Source: Zoogloea sp041917255
Lineage (GTDB): Bacteria > Pseudomonadota > Gammaproteobacteria > Burkholderiales > Rhodocyclaceae
Assembly (NCBI GenBank): GCA_041917255.1
Contig: JAYRYA010000011.1
Span: forward strand, 62,001-126,000
Direction: 5' to 3'
DNA length: 64,000 bases
The translations under genes were made by a program, and so were the position numbers. This document shows, in pieces, positions 37,235 through 48,238 of the stretch; positions within the stretch are counted from its first letter, which is position 1; each line of letters opens with the position of its first letter. The notes below the pieces were generated by a model. The model did no database searches. It saw only the letters and a list, made by a program, of their open reading frames with translations, and had not been told where the DNA came from.

Positions 37235-37647
37235 GCTTGCGTCCAATCTTCAACCGACAGCCCTGAGACTTTGGCAAATTCGCGGGTGTTGTTCGTAATC
37301 AACGTCAGCCCCAGGGCACGGGCATGGGCGGCAATCCAGCTGTCGTTAGCACCTATCGGCTGCCCGGCTTTCTCAAGGTGGGCCCGAATGTCGCCGTAGT
37401 GGTCGCCCACGGTGTCGTCGATTTCCAGCACCGGAACGATCTGACGCAGGCGCGCCAGGTTGGCGAGGGTGCGTTCGCGCTCCTGTGACTTCTCGGCCCC
37501 CGTGACCAGTTCGCCCCAAGTGACGACAGACATGGCGAGAGCCCCCGGCGGCAGCTTGTCGACGCGGTCGTTCATCACTGGAAACCTCTTCTTGCGCATG
37601 TAGATACAGATGTTGGTGTCAAGCAGATAGCGGGGGGACATGGGCAT
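37231..37647 (-). CDS. vapC: PIN-domain ribonuclease toxin (VapC family), lone, inside the R-M operon
   Basis: 138 residues. The PIN catalytic acids are present: LLDTNICIYM (first Asp), WGELVTGAEKS (Glu), GANDSWIAAHARALG (Asp) and TNNTREFAKVSGL at the end. VapC toxins cleave tRNA or rRNA and normally need a VapB antitoxin immediately upstream. Here the gene starts within the res stop (TGATG) and its own stop overlaps the mod start (ATGA), so there is no room for vapB. It must be translated in step with the restriction and methyltransferase subunits. Either its antidote is one of these subunits or it is encoded elsewhere. Family call is firm; activity is inferred. Confidence 0.88.
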   Translation of the reverse strand: MPMSPRYLLDTNICIYMRKKRFPVMNDRVDKLPPGALAMSVVTWGELVTGAEKSQERERTLANLARLRQIVPVLEIDDTVGDHYGDIRAHLEKAGQPIGANDSWIAAHARALGLTLITNNTREFAKVSGLSVEDWTQA

Positions 37648-40600
37648 CAGTCCAGATCAAGGGGGGCAATCGGAGGAGCGGGTGGATCGATCCGTCCATC
37701 CGGATAGAAATCGTCGGGCAGGTTTGCAAGTAGTTGCAGGGCTTCGCCCAGGGTATCGGGCGCGATGTCGATCTCTTCGACGATGCGCTGGATGGATTTG
37801 GTGAGGCGGGGCTTGATGTCGTCGATGTCGTCGATTTCGGCAAAGAACCAGGGGGCGAGCCCCAGCTTGCTCCGCGCGTTATTGACCGCCGGCAGCCAGC
37901 GCTCGTTGACGGCCCAGCGCTTGAGTGCCTTGTCTTTGCTGAAGCCGGTGATCTCGAGGATGAGCGTGGCCTCCCGCTGCTTGGGCGTGCGCAGGCGCAC
38001 CAGGTAGTCGGGCAGATAGTTGCGCTCCTTGCCACCGTCGACGTAGGGAATGGAGAAGCCCAGAAAGGCATTCTTTACATAGCTCTCGACGGCGGGGATC
38101 TTCTCCAGCGTCTTGGCCGCGATCTGCTCCCAGGTGTCGGTGTCGGCAACCACGAGATTGATGTGGCTCTTCTTGGTGGGCCATGTTTTCTTGCTGGTGT
38201 GTCCGAAAACGTGCGCCGTGCTGCCTACGGGGTTGTAGTGGTTGAGAATCGGCAGCACCCGCTCCCGCTCGGCGGCATGGGCGATGATGCCGCGGTTGAT
38301 GCTTTCGATGATGGGCAGGGGGGGGTCGTAGATGACGAGCCGTTTGTAGATGGGGTCGTCCTCGCCCTTGAGCCGGAGCTTTTGTTCGTACCACCGGCCG
38401 ACAATCGTCTTGACCTGCTGAAACAGGCGCAGATCGTCGCGTCGGTCGGCGTGCTCGACAAGACGCAGGTAGTCCTTGGTGAGCTTGTAGATGACCTGCT
38501 GATCCCGCACCGCCGATAGTTCGGTGCGCAGCGTCTGGGTATCGGCCGAGACCGCCGTGCCCAGCGTGGTTTCTACCGGCTGCCGATTGGTGTCCACAAA
38601 GTAATCGGGCGTCGCGGTGAAGTCCGCTTCGAGCTGGGTCGAGTCGGTTTCGAGGCGATAGCCCACGAGATTGGGAAACCGGATCGCCAGGGAGGCCCGC
38701 TCCGGCAACGCGCGCAAGGTGGCGTATTCAGGCACTTCGATCTGGCTGGTCTTGCCTGCCCGGAAGAGCTTGAAGGGCACGCCGATGATGTGGGCGTACT
38801 CGGGCGGGAACTTGCCCGTCTTGGGGTCGATGTAATAGTGGCGCCGCCGCAGCGCACGGCCCGCCACCTGCTCGCACAGCAACTGCGATCCGAAGGCACG
38901 CAGGCCCATGACGTGGGTGACGGTGTTGGCATCCCAACCTTCGGTGAGCATCGAAACGGACACGACGCAGCGGATATGGGCACCCAGGGTGTCGGGCTTA
39001 CCCACCGTGTTGACCACCTCGCGCAGCAGGTCGGCATCGGTGAGTTGATCGACACTCTTGTCGGGGTGGCGCTGCCGGTATTCGCGCTTGAAGCGCGCGA
39101 TTTCTGGGGCAAAAATCTGCTTGAAACCTTCGTCAATCTGACCAGAATGCTCCAGCGCATCGCTGTCGATCAGCAGCGTTGGCGGACGGTTCAAGGGTTG
39201 GCCGGTGTTCACATCGAAGTTGGAAAAAAGCGGCAGACGACCTGGCACGATGGCGGTGTTGCCGTTCTCGTCGGTCCGTTCAAAACCGGCGATTTCCTTG
39301 AACACCTCGCGCGACACGGCGGTGTTGCTGCACACGACGATAAAGACGGGCGGCGCGGTGAACATGTCGGCCTTCAACTCGCCCCGCTTGCGCTGCCCCC
39401 GCTCGTATTCTTCGTAATGGGCGTAAAACTGCTCAAGGGCGGAACGCACCATGCCCGGCAGATGGGGGGCGGATTCACCTTTCGCGCCTTCCGCACCGCT
39501 CTCCTTGCGCACCTTGCGCTGCCCCTTACGGGGCAGCTCGTCCTTGCAGTGCTCGTAGAGATTCTTCAGGACGGGCTCGTCGATTTGCTGACTGGTGTCA
39601 TCAACGGGCAGGAAGGGAATCTTCACCAAGCCTGATTCGATCGCCTCGATCAGCCCGAAGTCGCTGACCGTCCAGGGAAACAGCGAATACGCAGGGTAGC
39701 CTGAGCCAGACAGGTAATAAGGCGTCGCCGACAGGTCATACACCGCACGCAACTTGAACCGCTGAGCAACGGCACGAACACCCGAAAACCAGACCGCAGC
39801 GCGCTCGTTCTCGGTTTCCGAGTTGTCGAGTTCGGTGTCCTTGCCTTTGGCACGAGGCAGGTAGCAGTGATGCGCCTCATCGTTGATGACCAGTAAACGC
39901 CGCCCCGGCTTGAAGCCACCGAGCACACGGCGCAGGACCATGGCTTCGTCCTCACGGCTCTCGACCTTGCGACCGTCTTCGCCCAGTTTGCCGTCGAAGG
40001 GGGTTCGCTTGTTGCCAGAGAGAATACGGGGCAGGAATTCGTGGTAGTTGGTGATGATCAGACGAGAGGCCAACTCACCCAAGGCGACCCGATAGGCCGG
40101 CGGCAGCAGATAGCGCTGACGGTAGTAATCCTGGGCATCTTGCGGGCTGTCGCGACCGACATCGGGAAGTAGCACCTTGAGCCGGTCGCGAATCGTGATG
40201 CCCGGCGCAACCACCAGAAAGTAGTCGCAGTATCGTGTGTCGTTACGGTATTCGCGGCGGTTCAGATAGTGATACAGGATCAGGCAGGCCATGACCACGG
40301 TCTTGCCCGTGCCTGTTGCCATCTTGAAAGCGAGCCGGGGGAGTTGGTCAGCCGGGCTGTCGCCTGCGGTCGATTGACGCTGCCGCAACTGGTTGAGGAC
40401 GTGCGTCCCCGCATTGGATTTTTCGGCCAGCTCATTGAGCCAGATGGCCGTCTCAACGGCTTCCTGCTGGGCAAAAAAGAGCTTCTGGTGAGATGCCCGT
40501 TCTGGATTACTGAACCAGTAGGCCAAAAGATCACGCGTCACCCGGCTGACGACACCCTGATAGCCGGATCGCCGCCACGCGCCGACTTGATCGCGTAACT

Positions 40601-40820
40601 GATTGACCAGATGCTCACCGAACTGACTGCGAAGTTCATTCAGGTCGAACATGCTGCCCTGCGCCGCCTGACCGATGGGAACCTGCGGAACATCGGGCGC
40701 AAAGACCCGCCGCCCATCGCGGATGTCCCGATAATTCAGGTTTCCTTGCGTATCGGTTGCGTAATGACGCTCCGGCTCCGCGTACGGGGTGTTCAGGATC
40801 GGATTTTCGTCAGTTCTCAC
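37647..40820 (-). CDS. res: Type III-like restriction subunit (Res), DEAD/DEAH helicase-nuclease
   Basis: 1057 residues, starting with GTG at 40820 (MRTDENPILNTPYAEPERHYATDTQGN). Helicase motor: Walker A ATGTGKT (about residue 170), DEAH in VINDEAHHCYLP (about 313), motif III-like DLSATPYYLSGSGYP, and helicase C-terminal SMLTEGWDANTVTHVMGLRAF. The C-terminal nuclease region reads PDYLVRL ... LILEITGF, where the last acidic position is followed by Thr rather than the Lys of a standard PD-(D/E)xK site. It should translocate and cut DNA lacking Mod methylation, in complex with Mod. The long predicted N-terminal helicase half and size fit BPTD_3080-like or Type III Res proteins. Confidence 0.9.
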   Translation of the reverse strand: MRTDENPILNTPYAEPERHYATDTQGNLNYRDIRDGRRVFAPDVPQVPIGQAAQGSMFDLNELRSQFGEHLVNQLRDQVGAWRRSGYQGVVSRVTRDLLAYWFSNPERASHQKLFFAQQEAVETAIWLNELAEKSNAGTHVLNQLRQRQSTAGDSPADQLPRLAFKMATGTGKTVVMACLILYHYLNRREYRNDTRYCDYFLVVAPGITIRDRLKVLLPDVGRDSPQDAQDYYRQRYLLPPAYRVALGELASRLIITNYHEFLPRILSGNKRTPFDGKLGEDGRKVESREDEAMVLRRVLGGFKPGRRLLVINDEAHHCYLPRAKGKDTELDNSETENERAAVWFSGVRAVAQRFKLRAVYDLSATPYYLSGSGYPAYSLFPWTVSDFGLIEAIESGLVKIPFLPVDDTSQQIDEPVLKNLYEHCKDELPRKGQRKVRKESGAEGAKGESAPHLPGMVRSALEQFYAHYEEYERGQRKRGELKADMFTAPPVFIVVCSNTAVSREVFKEIAGFERTDENGNTAIVPGRLPLFSNFDVNTGQPLNRPPTLLIDSDALEHSGQIDEGFKQIFAPEIARFKREYRQRHPDKSVDQLTDADLLREVVNTVGKPDTLGAHIRCVVSVSMLTEGWDANTVTHVMGLRAFGSQLLCEQVAGRALRRRHYYIDPKTGKFPPEYAHIIGVPFKLFRAGKTSQIEVPEYATLRALPERASLAIRFPNLVGYRLETDSTQLEADFTATPDYFVDTNRQPVETTLGTAVSADTQTLRTELSAVRDQQVIYKLTKDYLRLVEHADRRDDLRLFQQVKTIVGRWYEQKLRLKGEDDPIYKRLVIYDPPLPIIESINRGIIAHAAERERVLPILNHYNPVGSTAHVFGHTSKKTWPTKKSHINLVVADTDTWEQIAAKTLEKIPAVESYVKNAFLGFSIPYVDGGKERNYLPDYLVRLRTPKQREATLILEITGFSKDKALKRWAVNERWLPAVNNARSKLGLAPWFFAEIDDIDDIKPRLTKSIQRIVEEIDIAPDTLGEALQLLANLPDDFYPDGRIDPPAPPIAPLDLD

Positions 40821-40887
40821 TTTGGTTTGATGCTTTCTTCGCCCTGCTCAGCGCGTGACTGGCTGGAGCCAGACCTGTGTTGCGTCA

Positions 40888-40909
40888 GATGACAGACGCT
40901 TCAATCTGT
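40888..40909. repeat. Seven-base inverted repeat between metH and res
   Basis: TGACAGA at 40888-40894 and TCTGTCA at 40903-40909 with an eight-base spacer. It is 68-90 bases upstream of the res start and 37-58 bases past the metH stop. No T tract follows on the metH strand, so an operator for the R-M island (control-protein type) is at least as likely as a terminator. Confidence 0.45.
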
Positions 40910-40945
40910 CACGAAACAACCTATCCCGCAAATGACTTTTGCCCC

Positions 40946-44659
<3,714 letters not shown>

Positions 44660-44698
44660 GGCGGTTCCTAAAAAAATCGGCCGGGGCGCGCAAAGAAA

Positions 44699-44737
44699 AA
44701 CGGCGCAACAAACCGGTGAAGGTTTGTGAGCGCCGTT
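44699..44737 (-). terminator. Attenuator hairpin in the metH leader
   Basis: In the RNA the order is AACGGCGC, TC, ACAAACC, TTCACC, GGTTTGT, T, GCGCCGTT and then TTTTTC. Outer eight and inner seven base pairs give a strong stem followed by U residues, an intrinsic terminator. Its 5' strand (bases 44730-44737 on the plus strand) is also the 3' closing strand of the SAH aptamer, so the two structures exclude each other. Confidence 0.85.
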
Positions 44738-44803
44738 GATCGGTTGCCGAGCCTGGCCTGCTGGATCACGGGGATCAGCGGGTCGCAACGCTCCTCGGCA
44801 AGC
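44726..44803 (-). promoter_or_regulatory. SAH riboswitch upstream of metH
   Basis: The RNA contains the aptamer core in order: GCCGAGGAGCGTTGCGACC, a variable GC hairpin, GGCCAGGCTCGGCAA, and AACGGCGCTCAC. The pairs GAGCG/CGCTC close P1 and GCCGAG/CTCGGC form the pseudoknot. This is the S-adenosylhomocysteine class (ahcY/metH leaders of beta- and gammaproteobacteria). SAH binding should hold the 3' strand and prevent the terminator at 44699-44737, so it acts as an ON switch for removing homocysteine. The promoter would lie further upstream, within the preceding gene. Confidence 0.93.
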
Positions 44804-44811
44804 GGCGGATT

Positions 44812-45060
44812 TTACAAGGGTTTTGGCGTATCCGCCAGCAGTGCGCGGGCGTCGTCGCGCCACCAGCCGAGGGCCGCGTAGTAGCCTTCCCACACACAGC
44901 CGTTACAGCCGCGGCCGCAGCACGTTGTGGGCGGTGGTGGCGGCTTGCGGTGGGCGATCCCGCGCTCGGCGAGGCGCTCACCGATGGCGGCAATCTGGGC
45001 TTCGGCCTCCGCCAGGCTGGCAGGCCGGAAATCAAACGGGTCAGCGGCGGATTTCATCAT
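44812..45060 (-). CDS. Oxidoreductase-like domain protein (CCGRGCNGCVWEGYY type), 82 aa
   Basis: 82 residues. The C-terminal half has the four-cysteine signature CCGRGCNGCVWEGYYAALGWWRDDARALL of the Pfam oxidoreductase-like N-terminal family, small metal- or disulfide-containing proteins of unclear function. The first half is helical and proline-rich (KPPPPPT). I use the ATG at 45060; a TTG 12 bases upstream is possible. The gene lies directly upstream of the metH leader on the same strand, so its 3' end overlaps the likely metH promoter region. Confidence 0.8.
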   Translation of the reverse strand: MMKSAADPFDFRPASLAEAEAQIAAIGERLAERGIAHRKPPPPPTTCCGRGCNGCVWEGYYAALGWWRDDARALLADTPKPL

Positions 45061-45203
45061 CAGCTCGGGCAATCAAGGGCGCGACCATATCACCCACCGC
45101 CAGCCGGGAAAAGCGCCCCCAGGCGCCCCGATCATCCGCTCGTCATTGCCCGCCGGGCGGTCGCCCCGTAGAATTCAGTCCGACACGCCATCGGAAAAGC
45201 ACC

Positions 45204-46148
45204 TTGGAACCGGTCCACAACATCGTCTTTTTTGGCGAAACCCTGCCGGGCTACGACCGCAGCATCGCCCGCATGCAGCTGCAGACCCTGCTCGGATGCT
45301 CCCACGAGACGATCCATCAGGTGTTCTCGGGCCAGCGCGTGCGACTGCGCAAGGGCTTGTCGCCGGTCGAGGCCCAACGCTACGAACTACGCCTGAAGGG
45401 CATCGGCCTGAAGGTGGTCATCGACCCGCCGGTGCCGTCCGACATGCTGGATAAACGCCTCAGCGCCGCCCGCGACGACGCCGGCCGCAGCAGCACCGCA
45501 AACCAGCCCCAGGTCGTCTGCCCGGCCTGCGGCGAAAGCCAACCCCTGCGCACCGTCTGCCGGGCCTGCTCGATCAACATGCCGGGGTTTCTGGCCGCCC
45601 AGGCGGCCGAAAGTGCCAACGCCGCTCATCCTCAGTCTCAAGCGACGCGCGCCGCAGCGGTTCCCAGCGAGTTCCTTGGCGTGGGGTTTCACGGGCGCTT
45701 CGGCCGTGGCCTGCTATTCCAGAGCGTTCTTTTCGGACTGGCCCTCGTCAACCTGGGCCTCATCGTGTTCGTGAAGTCCGGCTCCGTGCCCTTGCTTGCA
45801 CTGGCGCTCGTGGCGGGCGGGCTGCTCAAGATCCGCGCCCTCGTGCGGCGCAGCCACGATCTCGACTGGCGCGGATGGGTGTGGCTGGCCCAGCTTGTGC
45901 CGCTGCTCGGGCTGTATTTCACCTTCAAGCTGGCGTGCTGGCCGGGCCGCGCGGATGCCAACGAATGGGGGCCGCGCCGCCGCACCAGCATGACCGCCTT
46001 CCTGCTGACCCTCGGGCTGTATCTGGTCAGCCTGGGCTATCTGGCCCACGTGATGCCAGCGGGAGCCCCGCTGCTGCCGGGGAATGATCCCGACGCAGTC
46101 ATCACCCACAGACCGGTGGCACCCGCCCCAAGCCGGGCAGCAGGCTGA
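45204..46148 (+). CDS. DUF805-like membrane protein with cytoplasmic zinc ribbon
   Basis: 314 residues from a TTG at 45204 with GGAAAAG upstream. N-terminal region (about 1-70; FFGETLPGYDRSIARMQLQTLLGCSHETIHQVF) looks like a helical domain of its own. CPACGESQPLRTVCRACSI near 105-123 is a zinc ribbon. From about residue 160 come four membrane helices with a DUF805-like ALRRSHDLDWRGWVWLAQLVPLLGLYFTFKL core. The gene is divergent from the oxidoreductase-like gene and probably alone. Function unknown; the fusion of domain types is unusual. Confidence 0.75.
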   Translation: MEPVHNIVFFGETLPGYDRSIARMQLQTLLGCSHETIHQVFSGQRVRLRKGLSPVEAQRYELRLKGIGLKVVIDPPVPSDMLDKRLSAARDDAGRSSTANQPQVVCPACGESQPLRTVCRACSINMPGFLAAQAAESANAAHPQSQATRAAAVPSEFLGVGFHGRFGRGLLFQSVLFGLALVNLGLIVFVKSGSVPLLALALVAGGLLKIRALVRRSHDLDWRGWVWLAQLVPLLGLYFTFKLACWPGRADANEWGPRRRTSMTAFLLTLGLYLVSLGYLAHVMPAGAPLLPGNDPDAVITHRPVAPAPSRAAG

Positions 46149-46181
46149 CCTGACGCGGCGTGACGAGACGATAATCCCCCC

Positions 46182-47606
46182 ATGACTGCCTCACTTCCCC
46201 CCTGGCTGGAAGACTTTCGCGCCCGCCACGACGCATCGGTGATCGACACCCACATCTCCTGGCTGCTGCTGGCCGGCGCGCTGGCCTGGAAGATCAAGAA
46301 ACCGATCAGCCTGCCCTTCCTCGATTACGGCAGCGCCGCACGGCGCCACTGCTGCTGCGAAGCCGAGTTGCGCCTCAACCGCCGGTTTGCGCCGGATCTG
46401 TACCTGGGCCTCGAGGCCATCGGCCACAGCGCCGACGGCGAGGAATGGGCCGTGCGCATGCGCCGATTTCCCGAAGAGCAACGCCTCGACCACCTCTGCG
46501 CCCTCGGCCACCTGCGGCTCGACCAGCTGTCGGCGCTGGCGGACACCCTGAACCGCTTTCATGCCGCCACGGCGGTAGCCGGCCCCGGCACCGTTTTCGG
46601 CACCCCGGCGCAGGTGCTCGAGCAAGCCATCGAGAACTTCACCGAGCTTGCTGCCCTGGCGCCCGCACACGCCGAACGCCTCGGCGCGCTCGAAGCCTGG
46701 ACCCGCGACGAATTTGCCCGCATCCGCCCCACCGTCGCCGCCCGCAAGGCCGCCGGCCGGGTGCGCGAATGCCACGGCGACCTTCACCTGGGCAACCTGG
46801 TGCTGCTGGACGACCGGATCACGCCCTTCGATTGCATCGAGTTCAACGACAGCCTGCGCTGGATTGACGTGGCCTCGGAGATCGCCTTCACCTACATCGA
46901 TCTCCTCGATCACCACCGCCCCGATCTGGCCGCCTGGCTGCTCAACGAGTGGCTCACCGTCTCGGGCGATTTCGAGGCCATGAAGGTACTGCGTTTCTAC
47001 GCCGTGTACCGGGCGATGGTGCGCGCCAAGGTAGCCGCGCTGGGCGGTGCGGCCGAAGGCGTGGACGCCTACCTGCGCCTGGCCGCCGAGATCGCCGCCC
47101 CGCCGCCGCCACGGCTCACGATCACCTTTGGGGTATCGGGCTCGGGCAAGACCACCGCCAGTGCCGATCTGCTGCTGGCAGACGCGAGCGCCACCACCCT
47201 GCGCCTGCGCTCGGATGTGGAGCGCAAGCGCCTGTTCGGGCTGGGCCCGCTGGACGATAGCCGCAGCGCAATCTCCGGCAACATCTACACGCCCGACAGC
47301 ACCCTGCGCACTTACTCCATGCTCCACGACACCGCCGGGATGCTGCTCGCGGCCGGATGGTCGGTGGTGGTGGATGCAGCCTTCCTGCGGCGCGACGAGC
47401 GGACGAACTTCCTCGCGCTGGCCACCGCCCACGGCGCGCCGATGGGTATCCTCGCCTGCTCGGCGCCCGACTACGAACTGCGTCGCCGCCTGCTGGCGCG
47501 TCACGGAGATGCGTCGGAAGCCACCGTCGATGTGCTCGACCGCCAGCTACGCTGGATGGAAACACTGGAGACCGACGAACAGGCCCGGGTGGTCGGGCCC
47601 GTCTGA
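46182..47606 (+). CDS. Bifunctional aminoglycoside-phosphotransferase-like / AAA ATP-binding protein
   Basis: 474 residues in two kinase folds. Residues about 1-300 are an APH-type fold: RVRECHGDLHLGNLVLLDDRITPFDCIEFND carries the catalytic HGDLHLGN loop and metal-binding D. Residues about 305-470 are a P-loop domain with GVSGSGKTTAS Walker A and DYELRRRLLARHGDASEATVDVL in the lid region. This two-domain architecture is common in proteobacteria and is annotated as bifunctional aminoglycoside phosphotransferase/ATP-binding protein. Resistance to aminoglycosides is not implied; substrate is unknown. Confidence 0.88.
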   Translation: MTASLPPWLEDFRARHDASVIDTHISWLLLAGALAWKIKKPISLPFLDYGSAARRHCCCEAELRLNRRFAPDLYLGLEAIGHSADGEEWAVRMRRFPEEQRLDHLCALGHLRLDQLSALADTLNRFHAATAVAGPGTVFGTPAQVLEQAIENFTELAALAPAHAERLGALEAWTRDEFARIRPTVAARKAAGRVRECHGDLHLGNLVLLDDRITPFDCIEFNDSLRWIDVASEIAFTYIDLLDHHRPDLAAWLLNEWLTVSGDFEAMKVLRFYAVYRAMVRAKVAALGGAAEGVDAYLRLAAEIAAPPPPRLTITFGVSGSGKTTASADLLLADASATTLRLRSDVERKRLFGLGPLDDSRSAISGNIYTPDSTLRTYSMLHDTAGMLLAAGWSVVVDAAFLRRDERTNFLALATAHGAPMGILACSAPDYELRRRLLARHGDASEATVDVLDRQLRWMETLETDEQARVVGPV

Positions 47607-47608
47607 AG

Positions 47609-47920
47609 CTAGCGCAGGGTACCCACGTAGCGATCGACCGGATGGGTCGATGCGGACCGGCCGGCACGCAGCCGCTCGAGGAGACCGGTGCGGGCCGGCG
47701 CATCGGTTTCGGGGGGTGGATCGAGTTCCATCGCCACCCGCAAGCGATCGCACAACTCGACGAGTTCCGCGTTGCCGGTTTCGGCGGCAACGCGCACGAT
47801 TTCCCGGGCGTAGTCCTTGTTGATACGCATGTACTCCACGTCGGTGATGCGGTTGGCCACCCGGCGCATGAGCACATGAATGCGGCCAAGCAGGCCGAGA
47901 ATGACGGAGTCGGATTCCAT
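47609..47920 (-). CDS. Conserved helical protein, 103 aa
   Basis: 103 soluble residues, predicted all-helical, with a variable Pro/Asp-rich middle (MELDPPPETDAPAR) and conserved-looking helices (RIHVLMRRVANRITDVEYMRINKDYAREIVRVAAETGNAELVELCDRLR). No family recognised. It is convergent with the kinase gene and three bases from its end. Four GGGTGCA repeats lie upstream (48094-48179). Confidence 0.65.
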   Translation of the reverse strand: MESDSVILGLLGRIHVLMRRVANRITDVEYMRINKDYAREIVRVAAETGNAELVELCDRLRVAMELDPPPETDAPARTGLLERLRAGRSASTHPVDRYVGTLR

Positions 47921-48093
47921 GACAGCGCTCTCTGATGTAGGTTTTTAACAAACCACAGCAAATGCCATGCCGTCGCGAAAACGGCGTAGCCCGGCCATCC
48001 GCGCGCTCTTCACCTATATTTCACGTCCTTTCACGCCCCAGAATGGATCATTCCAGACGCCTCAGGCACCCCGGCAGTGCATGAAAGCACTTG

Positions 48094-48179
48094 TGCACCC
48101 GCGGCGCTCCCGACAACGAGACAGCATCCACGCAAATGCACCCGAAATGGGCATTGCACCCCTCGCCAACCTTGCACCC
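48094..48179. repeat. Four TGCACCC direct repeats
   Basis: TGCACCC begins at 48094, 48137, 48155 and 48173, so the last three are exactly 18 bases apart and the first is 43 bases before the second. Preceding bases are similar (TG, AA, AT, CT then TGCACCC). Equal spacing near two DNA helical turns fits a cooperative binding-site array upstream of the 103-residue gene. Confidence 0.45.
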
Positions 48180-48185
48180 CGAAAG

Positions 48186-48215
48186 TGAAAAGCCCGGCTT
48201 GCGCCGGGCTTTTCA
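48186..48215 (-). terminator. Intrinsic terminator of norCB
   Basis: Thirteen-base stem TGAAAAGCCCGGC / GCCGGGCTTTTCA with a TTGC loop; read leftward it ends in a T-rich tract. It lies about 25 bases past the norB stop and closes the norCB unit. Confidence 0.88.
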
Positions 48216-48238
48216 TCCAACTTGGCACTTGAAACGAC

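Larger units (their letters stand above)
47921..48238. other. Intergenic region with repeats and the norB terminator
   Basis: 318 bases between the 103-residue gene and norB. No gene. It carries four TGCACCC copies and the terminator at 48186-48215. The promoter of the leftward 103-residue gene should be near 47930-48050. Confidence 0.65.

Noticed and set aside
37540..37700. Possible vapB upstream of vapC
   Set aside because: The toxin begins in the res stop codon; no additional frame of antitoxin size or AbrB/MetJ/Arc-like composition is present.
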